A stretch of DNA of 64,000 bases, taken from Gaiellasilicea sp037720595. Lineage in GTDB: Bacteria; Actinomycetota; Thermoleophilia; Gaiellales; Gaiellaceae. A program made the translations under genes and the position numbers. Below the pieces are notes generated by a model, which saw only the letters and a list, made by a program, of their open reading frames with translations, did no database searches and was not told the DNA's origin. This document shows positions 25,146 through 33,417 of this stretch, in pieces (positions within the stretch are counted from its first letter, which is position 1; the number at the start of each line of letters is the position of its first letter). Where the stretch lies: positions 62,001 to 126,000 of the forward strand of contig JBBJLW010000004.1 of assembly GCA_037720595.1 (NCBI GenBank). Reading direction: 5' to 3'.

Positions 25146-26819
25146 CTACCGGCGCGTCAGTGCATCCGGAGCGACTTCGAGCTCCTGCAGCCCGTACTGC
25201 GCGATTCGCGAGAACGCAGGCGCGGCGACGACGCCGCCCCAGATCGCGGTCTTCGGCTCGTCGATCGAGACGAGCACGACGAGCCGCGGCTTCTTCGCCG
25301 GCACGACGCCGACGAACGAGGCCACGTAGCGCGAGGTCGAGTAGCCGCCGGGCACCGGCTTCGCGGCCGTACCGGTCTTGCCGGCGACCGTGTAGCCGGA
25401 CACGCCGGCCAGCGCGCCGGTACCGCCCTCCGCCGAGACGACGTCGCGCAGCATCGCCATCATCTGCGCAGCGACCGTGCGCGAGACGACTCGGCGCCCA
25501 GGCCCTCGCTTCGGCCGCTTGCCGTCGATCCGGTCGACGACGTAGGGAGTGCGCAGGACGCCGCGGTTCGCGATTGCCGCGTACGCCGCCGCCATCTGGA
25601 TCGGCGTCACCGCGATCCCCTGGCCGATCGGCACGTTTCCGATCGTCGAGCCCGACCAGTACGTCGGGAGGAGTCCGCGCGATTCGCCCGGATAGTCGAT
25701 CCCGGAGCCCCGGCCGAAGCCGAAGCGGTCGATCCAGTCGATCAGCCGCGTCTGACCGAGTAGCTGCGCGAGCGTGATCGTGCCCACGTTCGACGACTGG
25801 GAGAGAATCTGCGCGACCGTCATCCGCTGGGTCGCGCGCGGCTCGTGCTCGTGGATCACGCGATCGGCCACCTGGATCGAGGCCTCGAGCGTGAACAGCG
25901 TCTTCGGCGAGACGAGCTTCTCGGACAAGGCTGCCGAGACGGTGACGACCTTGAACGTCGATCCCGGCTCGTAGGTGTCCGTGACGGCACGGTTGCGGCG
26001 CTTGTCGGCGGATGCCTTGCCGAAGTGGTTGAGATCGAAGCCGGGCGCGGTCGCCATCGCAAGCACCGCGCCGGTGAGCGGGTCGAGCACGATCGCCGTT
26101 CCCGCTTTGGCCCTGGAGGTCCGGACGGTCTCGCGCAGCACCTCCTCGGCGTGCGCCTGGAGACGGTGATCGATGGTGAGGAAGACGTCCTTGCCCGGCT
26201 GCTCGGGCCGCGTCCCGATCACGTCGATCGAGCGGCCGAGGGGATCCTTGACGATCGTCTCGCTGCCGGGCTTCCCTGCGAGCGAGCCGTCGAGCGAGCG
26301 CTCGAGACCCTCGAGACCCTTGTTGTCGACGCCGGCGAACCCGAGTACGTGAGCCGCAACCCCGCGTTGCGGATACGTGCGCAGCTCCTCCGTGTAGAAG
26401 CCGAGTCCGGGAAGAGCCTGGCGCTCGAGCGCGGCCGCCCGCGCGGGATCGGCCTTCCGCTTGACGTAGACGAAGTGGCGAGCGCGATCGGCGAGCTGCT
26501 CGTAGAGCGCGTTCGCGTCGAGGTCCAGCGCCTTCGCGGCCGCGATCGCGACGCGGCGCGAATCCACGACCTGACGTGGGTCGGCGTACACCGTCGTCGC
26601 CTGCTCGCCGATCGCGAGCGGCTCGCCCTTCCGGTCGAAGATCGTGCCGCGGCCGGCCGGGATCTCGATCGTCTGACGGTGCTGGCGCAGGGCCATCCGC
26701 TCGAGCGTCCCCGCCTGGACGCCCTGGAGCCAGACTGCCCGCGCGAGCGTTCCCGCGAAGACGAGCACGGACAGCGCCAACAGCAGTCGGATGCGGCGGT
26801 TCGAGCTGCGGAGAGTCAT
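25146..26819 (-). CDS. ftsI: Division transpeptidase (class B penicillin-binding protein)
   Basis: A 557-residue protein with an N-terminal membrane anchor (residues 12-30), a pedestal domain (RGTIFDRKGEPLA) and a transpeptidase domain with SxxK in PGSTFKVV, SxN in SQSSNVGT and KTGT in VAGKTGTAAK. It crosslinks septal peptidoglycan with FtsW. The start ATG 26819 is 10 bp after the ftsL-like stop; an ATG further upstream at 26876 would overlap that gene. There is no C-terminal PASTA domain. Confidence 0.93.
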   Translation of the reverse strand: MTLRSSNRRIRLLLALSVLVFAGTLARAVWLQGVQAGTLERMALRQHRQTIEIPAGRGTIFDRKGEPLAIGEQATTVYADPRQVVDSRRVAIAAAKALDLDANALYEQLADRARHFVYVKRKADPARAAALERQALPGLGFYTEELRTYPQRGVAAHVLGFAGVDNKGLEGLERSLDGSLAGKPGSETIVKDPLGRSIDVIGTRPEQPGKDVFLTIDHRLQAHAEEVLRETVRTSRAKAGTAIVLDPLTGAVLAMATAPGFDLNHFGKASADKRRNRAVTDTYEPGSTFKVVTVSAALSEKLVSPKTLFTLEASIQVADRVIHEHEPRATQRMTVAQILSQSSNVGTITLAQLLGQTRLIDWIDRFGFGRGSGIDYPGESRGLLPTYWSGSTIGNVPIGQGIAVTPIQMAAAYAAIANRGVLRTPYVVDRIDGKRPKRGPGRRVVSRTVAAQMMAMLRDVVSAEGGTGALAGVSGYTVAGKTGTAAKPVPGGYSTSRYVASFVGVVPAKKPRLVVLVSIDEPKTAIWGGVVAAPAFSRIAQYGLQELEVAPDALTRR

Positions 26820-26829
26820 CTCCGGAAGG

Positions 26830-27201
26830 TCACTTGGGCGTCGGCGCGAGCTGCACGTATGCGGTGGTGTTCGCATCGGCCGGGACGAGACCTAGCCGCT
26901 GTCGCGCCTGCGCCTCGATCCGGGCGGCAGCCGCCGCGCTCGAGAGCTGGGAGCTGAGCCGCGCGTTGTCGGCCCGGAGCTGGATCCGCTCGCGTCCGAG
27001 CCCGTCGAGACGGACGTTGAGCTGCAGGACGGCGACGTTGACGGCGACCACGCCTGCGAGCAGCGCGCCGACGAGGACGATCCAGAGGACGCCGCCGAAC
27101 GCGCGCGGGCGAACGACCGCGCGCGGTGCGGCTTTCCTGCGCGGACGGGGGCGCGGGAGCGCGTGGGCATCCGCCGGACGGGCTGTCGCGATGCTGCTCA
27201 T
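26830..27201 (-). CDS. ftsL: FtsL-like septum protein
   Basis: A 123-residue bitopic protein: about 38 basic residues, one transmembrane helix (around residues 39-60), then a coiled-coil-like region (LNVRLDGLGRERIQLRADNARLSSQL) ending RQRLGLVPAD. Size, topology and position between rsmH and ftsI match FtsL/DivIC-type divisome proteins, which have low sequence conservation. ATG 27201 overlaps the rsmH stop (ATGA). Confidence 0.8.
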   Translation of the reverse strand: MSSIATARPADAHALPRPRPRRKAAPRAVVRPRAFGGVLWIVLVGALLAGVVAVNVAVLQLNVRLDGLGRERIQLRADNARLSSQLSSAAAAARIEAQARQRLGLVPADANTTAYVQLAPTPK

Positions 27202-28154
27202 GCCTTGAGAGCAACCCGTAGCTTGGCCGATGCAGAGCGGGGATTCTGCGCGAGCTCCTGCGCCCCGGGCCGGATCGGCTTGCGGGTTAGGTCGCGGAGG
27301 ATGGGCTCGTTGCCGCAGTTGCAGATCGGAAAGTCGGGCGGACACGTGCAGCCGCGCGCCTGCTCGCGGACGTACTGCTTGACGATCCGGTCCTCGAGCG
27401 AGTGGAAGCTGATCACGGCGAGTCGCCCGCCCGGCCGCAGCATCCGGACCGCGGCGGGAAGCGCGGCCTCGAGAGCGCCGAGCTCGTCGTTGACCGCGAT
27501 CCGGAGCGCCTGGAAGACCCGCTTGGCCGGATGACCCTCGCCGAAGCGGGCGGGCGTGGGAATCGCATGCTTGATCGTCTCCGCGAGGTCGCTCGTGCGC
27601 TCGAACGGACGCTCCGCACGGCGGCGGACGATCGCCCGTGCGATCGGACGCGCGTACCGCTCCTCCCCGAAGCGACGGAAGATGAGCGCCAGCTCGCGCT
27701 CGTCGGTCTCGTTGACGAGCTCGCGGGCCGAGAACTCGGCGTTGGAGTCCATGCGCATGTCGAGCGGAGCGTCCGCCGCATAGGAGAAGCCGCGCTCCGG
27801 CCGATCGATCTGCATCGAGGAGACGCCGAGATCGAGGAGGATCGCGTCGGCCTGGACGTCATTCGCGGCGAGTTGGCCGAGGACCAGCGAGAACTCGCCG
27901 CGAAGCAATCGCGCGGACACGCTGCTGCGGCTCTTGAAGCGGTCGAAGTAAGCGCGCACGGAAGGATCGCGGTCGATCGCGATCAGCCTTCCCTCTCCCT
28001 GGAGGTCGGCCGCGAGCAGACTCGCATGCCCGCCCGCGCCGAAGGTCGCGTCGATCACGGTCTCGCCCGGCTGCACGGCAAGGCGCTCTCGCACCTCGTC
28101 CGCGAGCACGGGGACGTGATCAGACGCGGTTCTGTGCAAGACGTTCGGCAACAT
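27198..28154 (-). CDS. rsmH: 16S rRNA m4C1402 methyltransferase RsmH
   Basis: A 318-residue SAM methyltransferase. HVPVLADEVRERL and DATFGAGGHASLL at the N-terminus, LLDLGVSSMQIDRPERGFSY and RPGGRLAVISFHSLEDRIVK are family signatures. It methylates N4 of C1402 in 16S rRNA. The start at 28154 overlaps mraZ by 35 bp; an in-frame TTG at 28139 is a possible alternative. Confidence 0.93.
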   Translation of the reverse strand: MLPNVLHRTASDHVPVLADEVRERLAVQPGETVIDATFGAGGHASLLAADLQGEGRLIAIDRDPSVRAYFDRFKSRSSVSARLLRGEFSLVLGQLAANDVQADAILLDLGVSSMQIDRPERGFSYAADAPLDMRMDSNAEFSARELVNETDERELALIFRRFGEERYARPIARAIVRRRAERPFERTSDLAETIKHAIPTPARFGEGHPAKRVFQALRIAVNDELGALEAALPAAVRMLRPGGRLAVISFHSLEDRIVKQYVREQARGCTCPPDFPICNCGNEPILRDLTRKPIRPGAQELAQNPRSASAKLRVALKA

Positions 28155-28554
28155 CGTCTGCGCTCCCTTCGACCATGGTGACCTGACGGGCCCAGGACGC
28201 TCGATCCCAGATCTCGAGGTGATCGCGAACACCCGCGACGACGACCTCGCGGCCAAGCTGTGCGTACCCGACCAGAGCGGGCGGCACGAGCACTCGCCCC
28301 TGCTTGTCGAGCTCGGCGTCTGTTGCGGCTCCGAAGAAGAAGCGCATCAGTTTGCGCGTCTCCGGCGCGAAGGGATCGAGCGGTGCCAGGCGTTCGTCGG
28401 CGAGCGCGCGCCAGTCGGCGCGGGCGAAGACGACCAGGCAGGCGTCGAGTCCTCGCGTGAGGACGACGCCGTCGGCGAAGGCGTCGCGGAACTTCGCCGG
28501 CAGCGTGAGCCGGCTCTTGTCGTCGATGGAGTGTTCGTATTCGCCGAAGAACAT
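28120..28554 (-). CDS. mraZ: Transcriptional regulator MraZ
   Basis: A 144-residue protein with two SpoVT-AbrB-like repeats: FFGEYEHSIDDKSRLTLPAKFRD at the N-terminus and DKQGRVLVPPALVGYAQL in the second half. In other bacteria MraZ forms ring-like oligomers and represses its own dcw operon by binding repeated TGGG-type boxes. ATG 28554 gives the normal N-terminus. A box array lies directly upstream. Confidence 0.94.
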   Translation of the reverse strand: MFFGEYEHSIDDKSRLTLPAKFRDAFADGVVLTRGLDACLVVFARADWRALADERLAPLDPFAPETRKLMRFFFGAATDAELDKQGRVLVPPALVGYAQLGREVVVAGVRDHLEIWDRASWARQVTMVEGSADDVAERLAQNRV

Positions 28555-28576
28555 CGCTGGGCTTTCGCTCGACCTC

Positions 28577-28618
28577 CCACTTCCCCCCACTCTAAACCAC
28601 TTATCCCCACTTGTCCAC
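28577..28618 (-). promoter_or_regulatory. Probable MraZ operator: five GTGG boxes
   Basis: On the minus strand GTGG recurs with its CCAC complement at 28577-28580, 28587-28590, 28597-28600 and 28607-28610, an exact 10-bp period, and once more at 28615-28618 (8 bp). Known MraZ sites are direct repeats of a GTGGG/TGGG core with about 10-bp spacing. The array starts 23 bp upstream of the mraZ ATG and overlaps a weak promoter (TGGACA, then TTAGAG after 16 bp). Confidence 0.8.
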
Positions 28619-28670
28619 CCTCAGGGCGAAAAAAAGTGAGCGCGCCCTGCTCCGCGACCCGCCGAGTGCT

Positions 28671-29477
28671 CTACGGCTGGATGGTCGCGGCGAAGACGCC
28701 GCGGCCGGTGAGCGCTCCGGCGCCGCACCGGGCGGCGAACGAGAGCACCTCCGGCGTCGCCAAATCCAGCGCCAGCCCGTAGGCGAGCCCGGCAGCGAAG
28801 CAGTCGCCGCAGCCGTAGGCATCCTGAACCGGCCCGGGCGGAGGTGTCGCGACATACGGCCCGCCGGGCTGCGCCCAGCCGCCGAGCGCACCTGCGGTCG
28901 AGACGACGAGCAGCGGAGGCGGCTCGAGGTCGCCTGTCTGATTCAGCTCTCCCTCGTCCTCGCCGCTGCCGACGAGCGCGTCGAGGCGAACCCCGCCCGC
29001 GCGCAGCGTGTCCAGCTCGCGGGCTGCTCCGACCAGAACCCGTCCTCGCCGCGCCTGCCGCAGCGCTTCGGTGTCGCCGCTGACGAAGTAGACGGCATCT
29101 GCGCGATCGAGCTCCTCCCAGGGAAGCTCGCCGTCGGCGCCGAGCGGTCTCAGCTTCTGGCCGAGCACGGTGATCGTGCGCTCGGCGTGCTCGTCGAGAT
29201 GGCAGAACGCGCGCCGCTGCGTCTCGGGACGGAAGGCGGCGTGCACCCGGATCCCTGCAGCGACGAGCTCCGCGTGCGCTCGCCGACCGAGGTCGTCGTC
29301 ACCGAAGGCGGTGAAGAGCGACGCGTCCGCACCGAGCCGCGCGAGCTGCAACGCGGCCACCGCGCCGCCGCCGCCCGCCTGCGACCACGTTTCAGAAGCA
29401 TGGACTATCCCACCCGGCCGCGGAATCGCTTCGACGCGGGCGAACTCGACCCACTCGACGTGGCCCACGACCGTCAT
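28671..29477 (-). CDS. PfkB-family sugar/nucleoside kinase
   Basis: A 268-residue ribokinase-fold protein. QAGGGGAVAALQLARLGAD is the N-terminal sugar-binding motif and DAYGCGDCFAAGLAYGL the C-terminal ATP/anion-hole motif, with the catalytic Asp in GCGD. The substrate cannot be told; members phosphorylate ribose, fructose-type sugars or nucleosides. ATG 29477 (MTVVGHVEW) is chosen over upstream starts in an Arg-rich stretch. It lies upstream of mraZ on the same strand, but the MraZ operator separates the two. Confidence 0.82.
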   Translation of the reverse strand: MTVVGHVEWVEFARVEAIPRPGGIVHASETWSQAGGGGAVAALQLARLGADASLFTAFGDDDLGRRAHAELVAAGIRVHAAFRPETQRRAFCHLDEHAERTITVLGQKLRPLGADGELPWEELDRADAVYFVSGDTEALRQARRGRVLVGAARELDTLRAGGVRLDALVGSGEDEGELNQTGDLEPPPLLVVSTAGALGGWAQPGGPYVATPPPGPVQDAYGCGDCFAAGLAYGLALDLATPEVLSFAARCGAGALTGRGVFAATIQP

Positions 29478-29667
29478 CCTCACGTCCCTGGCCGCCTCTC
29501 GCTCCCGCCCGCCAGAGCCGGGCTCCGCCAGAGGCTGACGCCCCTCGCGGCGCTCCAGCCGGCGGCCGTACTGTGCCACCGGCCTACGCACCTCGAGCGA
29601 CATCCCAGGAACGTGAGGATGATCATGGTGCAACTCTCACAGATGCGGCGCGGCCGGCGTTAGAAGG

Positions 29668-30156
29668 ATGATGGAAGCAGTGGCCGCGATCCCTCCGTTC
29701 GAGCGCTTCTATGTGGATCACCGTGACGTCGTGCTCGGCTTCCTGCGCAAGCGAATGGCCCACGAGGCCGCGGAGGACGCTTTTCAGGAGACATTTCTCC
29801 GCGCGCTCCGCGCCTACGATCGACTCGAGCACGGCGAGCACCTGCGCGCCTGGGTATTGACGATCGCCGCGCGGATCACGATCGACACCGGCCGCCGTAC
29901 GAAACCGACCGTCCACGAGCTCCCCGAGCTTCCGGTCCTGGACGGGCGGCCCGCCTATGCCGAGATCGAGCACCTGGCCGGAAACTTGCCGCCGACCGAG
30001 CGCGCGGCCGTCGTGCTCCGCTACGCATACGACCTCGCCTACGACGACATTGCCGTAGCGCTCGGCTCGAGCCCGGAGGCGGCTCGACAGGCCGCTTCGG
30101 CCGGGATCCGCCGCCTTCGCGCACAGACCGGACTACTGCAGGGAGGTACACCATGA
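29668..30156 (+). CDS. ECF-type sigma factor
   Basis: A 162-residue sigma-70 family protein. Region 2 includes AAEDAFQETFLRALRAYDRL and region 4 is LPPTERAAVVLRYAYDLAYDDIA with a helix-turn-helix ending RRLRAQTG. It lacks regions 1 and 3, as ECF factors do. It overlaps ogt by 4 bp (ATGA), so both are made from one message, which suggests control of, or response to, alkylation stress. No anti-sigma gene is adjacent. Confidence 0.85.
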   Translation: MMEAVAAIPPFERFYVDHRDVVLGFLRKRMAHEAAEDAFQETFLRALRAYDRLEHGEHLRAWVLTIAARITIDTGRRTKPTVHELPELPVLDGRPAYAEIEHLAGNLPPTERAAVVLRYAYDLAYDDIAVALGSSPEAARQAASAGIRRLRAQTGLLQGGTP

Positions 30157-30716
30157 GCGTCACCACCGAGCTGGATCAGCGCTTCCGCGAGGCTGCCGCG
30201 GCGGAGGGATTGCTCGATGTCGGCTTCGACGTCGTCGACTCCCCGATCGGCCCGCTGCTCGTCGCCGCGACGGCTCGCGGGCTCTGCCGGGTCTGGTTCA
30301 GGCCCGATCCCGAGCAGCAGCTCGACTCACTGGCTCGCACGTTCGGGTCACGCGTACTCCGCTCACCTGCCTCCGTCGCGGGCGCTCACCGGCAGCTCGA
30401 CGAGTACTTCACCGGCCGGCGCGAGAGCTTCGAGCTCGACATCGATCTGCGCGCGACGGCGCCGTTTGCCCGCAGCGTGCTCGAGGAGCTCGCGCGCGTC
30501 CCGTATGGGCAGACCACGACCTATGGCACCCTCGCCGCTCGGGTCGGCGCCCCGCGTGCGGCACGCGCCGTCGGCACGGTGATGAACCGGAACCCGATCC
30601 CGATCGTGCTCCCCTGCCACCGCGTCGTCGGCGCCAACGGCAGTCTCACCGGCTATGCGGGCGGGCTCGCTGTGAAGGAGCAGCTGCTTCGCCTCGAGGG
30701 CGCCTGCTTTAGATGA
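30153..30716 (+). CDS. ogt: Methylated-DNA--protein-cysteine methyltransferase
   Basis: A 187-residue suicide repair protein that takes the alkyl group from O6-alkylguanine. PIVLPCHRVVGANGSLTGYAGGL contains the PCHR active site (Cys155) and the Asn hinge. The N-terminal RNase-H-like domain begins at about residue 25; the first 25 residues (TTELDQRFREAAAAEG) are an extra helical piece. Coupled translation with the sigma factor is clear from the ATGA overlap. Confidence 0.92.
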   Translation: MSVTTELDQRFREAAAAEGLLDVGFDVVDSPIGPLLVAATARGLCRVWFRPDPEQQLDSLARTFGSRVLRSPASVAGAHRQLDEYFTGRRESFELDIDLRATAPFARSVLEELARVPYGQTTTYGTLAARVGAPRAARAVGTVMNRNPIPIVLPCHRVVGANGSLTGYAGGLAVKEQLLRLEGACFR

Positions 30717-30837
30717 TTGATGCCACGAGATCGTCCGTCTCGGAGGCGCGAGCTGGCAGCTCTGGGGCGCGGGATCAGGCCGTTGCCGATGCCGGCTGCA
30801 TCGGTGACGGGCTGAGCACGCGAAGCGGACGGGCTGA

Positions 30838-30861
30838 CTGAGCGGCCGCCAGGCCGCTCAG
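30838..30861. terminator. GC-rich hairpin after ogt
   Basis: CTGAGCGGCC-GCCA-GGCCGCTCAG is a perfect 10-bp stem 122 bp after the ogt stop. It has no T tract, so termination is a likely but unproven role. The rest of 30717-31043 shows no convincing gene. Confidence 0.5.
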
Positions 30862-31043
30862 GTAGCCCGGGAGCGGCCCAGACACGCCAGATCGCGCATC
30901 CGAGCGCGCGAGATCATGGCATCGATCATCTAGTCGCTAGCCGCCAACGCAGCCGCCGTTTCCACATCGGCGGGGTAGAACGCCTCGACTCCCAGCTCGG
31001 CCAGTGTCACGTCCGCTGCGGTGAGCCCATCGCCGGTGCGCCC

Positions 31044-31241
31044 ATGCGGGCCAGCAGGAAGGCGGTGATCGCAGGCAACGCGTTGTGGGGAGTCGCGAGC
31101 GTGGTCGCCGTCCTCGCCGATTGGTTGACGCTCACGAACGCCGGGACGGTGATCACCGTCGCCCAGGCGGCGGCCGTTGCGCTGCTCGCCGAGGCTCAGT
31201 CGATCGGGCTTCGCCGGAGTCGTCAGTCGACTAGCCGGTAG
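31044..31241 (+). CDS. Small hydrophobic protein, possibly a remnant
   Basis: A 65-residue open frame with two hydrophobic stretches (ALWGVASVVAVLADWL and TVITVAQAAAVALLAEAQ) and basic ends, so a two-helix membrane protein is possible. Its last 18 bp overlap the antisense end of the response-regulator gene. It may be a real small gene or the end of a degraded membrane protein. The function is unknown. Confidence 0.4.
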   Translation: MRASRKAVIAGNALWGVASVVAVLADWLTLTNAGTVITVAQAAAVALLAEAQSIGLRRSRQSTSR

Positions 31242-31264
31242 CCCACGCCCCAGACGTTGACGAT
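31224..31264 (-). pseudogene. Response regulator, 3'-terminal fragment
   Basis: The minus strand reads VNVWGVGYRLVD then TGA at 31226-31224. VWGVGYRL is the conserved C-terminal hairpin of OmpR-type winged helices. The rest of the gene is not upstream here; it resumes at 41430-41749 and 60549-60880. This is the original host end of a gene now separated from its body by the two inserted elements. Confidence 0.85.
31249..31264. other. Left attachment core (attL)
   Basis: CCCCAGACGTTGACGA, 16 bp, repeated exactly at 41430-41445 in the same orientation. The duplicated sequence encodes part of VNVWG in the response-regulator gene, so attB lies in its 3' end. The flanks differ outside the 16 bp. 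Confidence 0.85.
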
Positions 31265-31297
31265 TCCCGCTTGAAACCGCGTGGTTACGTGGTTCCA

Positions 31298-31319
31298 GTG
31301 CCCAATCGGTGCCTATACG
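31298..31319. other. Probable integrase arm site, left
   Basis: A 22-bp sequence starting AGTGCCCAATC and ending GTGCCTATAC, matching 41301-41322 at 20 of 22 positions. It lies 33 bp inside attL. At the right-hand site the two halves are tandem AGTGCCCA units 11 bp apart; the left site keeps the same layout with two changed bases. A shared AAACCGCGT (31275-31283 and 41365-41373) lies between core and arm on both sides. Confidence 0.6.
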
Positions 31320-31843
31320 GCCTGCGTTCGATGGCGATAAGCCTTCTGCCGGCAGGCACCTGAGCAGTAGCGGGCGTCGGTCCGCGACGGCACGAACCGC
31401 TCTCCGCATTCATCGCAGTTCGTTGAGGAGCGCCACCTTCGGGCATCCGCGCGCAGCTGCCGCTTGCGTTTCGCTTCGACTGGCCGAGCACAACGGTCTG
31501 AGCAGACTCCGATCCTGCTGTGCTTGGTCTTGTAGTGCACAACGCGTCGACAGGTCGGGCAATACTGCGCCCACGGCCACATCCAGGAGTGGTCATCGAC
31601 GTCGCCGCAGCAGCTCGAGCACACGAGCGCACGCCATTTGATGCGGTCGCCGTAGATCGTCATCGCGCTTGTCGGCACGTCGTCCGCGTAGACCTCCTCG
31701 CCATCGGCAAGCTCTCGGCCGCAGCGGGCGCAGACATCACCGAGCGCGCGCGAGCGCGCAACCCACTGGTCGACGTCGGTCAGAGTCCGGCTCGCGTTCG
31801 CTTCAATCACTCGCTGCGCGACATCGATCCAGGCGTTATTCAC
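31313..31843 (-). CDS. Zinc-ribbon protein of unknown function
   Basis: A 176-residue protein with several CxxC knuckles: CARCG (near residue 38), CSSCC, CPTCR, CDECG and a final YCSGACRQKAYRHR. The last module is common in proteins of actinobacterial mobile elements. It probably binds zinc and perhaps nucleic acid. It follows the integrase by 2 bp, at the extreme left end of the element. The role is unknown. Confidence 0.7.
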   Translation of the reverse strand: MNNAWIDVAQRVIEANASRTLTDVDQWVARSRALGDVCARCGRELADGEEVYADDVPTSAMTIYGDRIKWRALVCSSCCGDVDDHSWMWPWAQYCPTCRRVVHYKTKHSRIGVCSDRCARPVEAKRKRQLRADARRWRSSTNCDECGERFVPSRTDARYCSGACRQKAYRHRTQAV

Positions 31844-31845
31844 CG

Positions 31846-32949
31846 TTACGCCTGTTCGTCCGTGACAACGCTACGCAGGCCGTCTATCCGTAACGCGTCG
31901 TAGGTGTCGAGCAGCCCGCGCAGGTACTCCTCGCTGTCTGGGACTAGATGCCCATAGGTCGCGTCGATCATCGCGACGCTCGTGCCCATGATCTTCGAGA
32001 GGTAGAAGAGCTGGACGCCGGCCCGGATCCCCCAGGCGGCGAACGTGTGCCTGCAGGTGTAGACGCTCCGATGGTCGACGCCTGCGGCCCGGAGCGCGGG
32101 CGTCCAGTGCCGCAGCCGGAACGTCGCGAGCTTCAGGTAGTCGCCGTCCTTCGCCGGGAACACGAGCCGCGAGTCGAGCCTCCGAGGGTGCTGCTCGAGC
32201 GCCTCCAGCACCTTCGCGCGGAGCGGCACCCGCCGCCGCTGCCGGTCTGACTTCTTGCATGGCTTCGTCCTACCCTGCGAGTGCACGCGCTCGATGCTCG
32301 CGACCGCGTTCTTCTTGTCGATGTCCTTCCACTCGAGCGCGAGCGCCTCCTCGGGGCGCATCCCGGTCCCTACGAGGAACACCGGTAGCGCCCGGTAGAC
32401 CGGGATCAGCTCGGCGGCGATCGCCTCCACCTCCTCCCAGGACGCGAGCGGGCGAATCTCGCGGTCCTCGTCGAGCTTCACCCGCCGGTTCCGAATCCGG
32501 TCGGTCGGGTTCCGTTCGAGGAGCCCCCAGGTGACGGCCTGCTCGAGCACCTGCCGGAACGAGCGGAACAACTGGTGACGACTACGGGCGGGCAGGGTGC
32601 CGCGCCAGGCGTCGAGATCCATCGGCCGCAGCTGGTCGATCCGTTGCTCGCCGAATGCTCGGATGGCGTGCTTCAGTTCGTACCTGAGCTTGTCGGTCGT
32701 CGCCTGGTCGACCTCGTGCGTCGCGAGGAACCGCTCGACGAGCACCGCGACAGTCGGGATGTCGGCGACGGCGGGCCGTTCTCCGCGGCGGAGCGCGTTC
32801 ACCCCGGAGAGGGTGCCGTCCAGCCACTCGAGCGCCGCCGTCCGCGTCTCGAAGCCACCACGGGCCTTCCTGGCGCCGCTCTCGTCGTAGTACCGGACGA
32901 GCCAGCGGGTGCCGCGCTTCGTGACGCTGCCGCGCTGGGTGCTAGGCAT
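31846..32949 (-). CDS. int: Tyrosine recombinase (integrase)
   Basis: A 367-residue phage-type integrase. An N-terminal arm-binding region (GSVTKRGTRWLVRYYDESGARK) and a SAM-like core-binding domain (residues 65-165) precede the catalytic domain, which has Arg in TGMRPEEALAL, CRHTFAAWGI for the HxxR box region (Tyr in place of the first His) and the nucleophile Tyr in DATYGHL. It should catalyse recombination at the 16-bp core. ATG 32949 overlaps the preceding small gene by 8 bp. Confidence 0.93.
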   Translation of the reverse strand: MPSTQRGSVTKRGTRWLVRYYDESGARKARGGFETRTAALEWLDGTLSGVNALRRGERPAVADIPTVAVLVERFLATHEVDQATTDKLRYELKHAIRAFGEQRIDQLRPMDLDAWRGTLPARSRHQLFRSFRQVLEQAVTWGLLERNPTDRIRNRRVKLDEDREIRPLASWEEVEAIAAELIPVYRALPVFLVGTGMRPEEALALEWKDIDKKNAVASIERVHSQGRTKPCKKSDRQRRRVPLRAKVLEALEQHPRRLDSRLVFPAKDGDYLKLATFRLRHWTPALRAAGVDHRSVYTCRHTFAAWGIRAGVQLFYLSKIMGTSVAMIDATYGHLVPDSEEYLRGLLDTYDALRIDGLRSVVTDEQA

Positions 32950-33133
32950 CGGAACGCGGCTTCTCCCGCAGAGCCTCCACGGCGTTGGTGACGTTCTGCG
33001 AAGCAAGTTCAAGGTGCTCAGCGGCGGGACGCCAGTCGTTGTAGATGACTGCGAGGTTGTGGAGCGAGTCGGCAAAGACCTCTAGTTGCCGCACGCTCGT
33101 CTCGCTAATCGTTTGGTCGGCTAGCTCACTCAT
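32942..33133 (-). CDS. Small hypothetical protein
   Basis: A 63-residue, mostly helical, acidic protein (SELADQTISETSVRQLEVFADSLHNL). The start overlaps the excisionase-like gene by 4 bp (ATGA) and the end overlaps integrase by 8 bp, so it is translated in the same chain. It could be an accessory protein of excision or copy control; nothing in it proves this. Confidence 0.6.
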   Translation of the reverse strand: MSELADQTISETSVRQLEVFADSLHNLAVIYNDWRPAAEHLELASQNVTNAVEALREKPRSDA

Positions 33134-33417
33134 GTTGTTCCTCCTCGTAGAGGGGTGGGTGACGTCTCATACAGTACGCCTCGGGTCGGGCGCGCGGTAG
33201 GGGTGGGTGACACTTCTCCTCCCGCCCCCGGCCCGTTCACTCTCCAGCCGTCGAGCGCCTCGAGGATCTCCGCCTCGCGGAACCGCACCGGCCCGCCCTT
33301 CCTGCCGAACAACCGATAGCCCGGCAGGTCGCCGCGCTCGAACCTGTCGAGGATCGTCCCGGCGGCGAGGCCGAGGAGGTCCCCGAGCTCGGCTGCGGTA
33401 AGCAGCTTCTCGCTCAC
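33130..33417 (-). CDS. Excisionase/AlpA-like helix-turn-helix protein
   Basis: A 95-residue protein with a MerR-type winged helix: LLTAAELGDLLGLAAGTILDRFERGDLPGYRLFG and the wing GGPVRFREAEILEALDGW. This fold is used by phage Xis and AlpA proteins, and its place next to integrase supports a role in excision or control of it. GTG 33417 overlaps the preceding gene's stop (GTGA) and is preferred over an upstream GTG at 33456. The C-terminal 35 residues are low-complexity Pro/Thr/Gly. Confidence 0.8.
   Translation of the reverse strand: MSEKLLTAAELGDLLGLAAGTILDRFERGDLPGYRLFGRKGGPVRFREAEILEALDGWRVNGPGAGGEVSPTPTARPTRGVLYETSPTPLRGGTT

Noticed and set aside
28620..28645. Possible terminator with poly-A/T run upstream of mraZ
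   Set aside because: Stem is only five base pairs around an A-rich loop; not a convincing terminator.
30930..31409. 159-codon minus frame across attL
   Set aside because: It joins host and element sequence in a frame unrelated to the response regulator; only a short C-terminal part looks protein-like.
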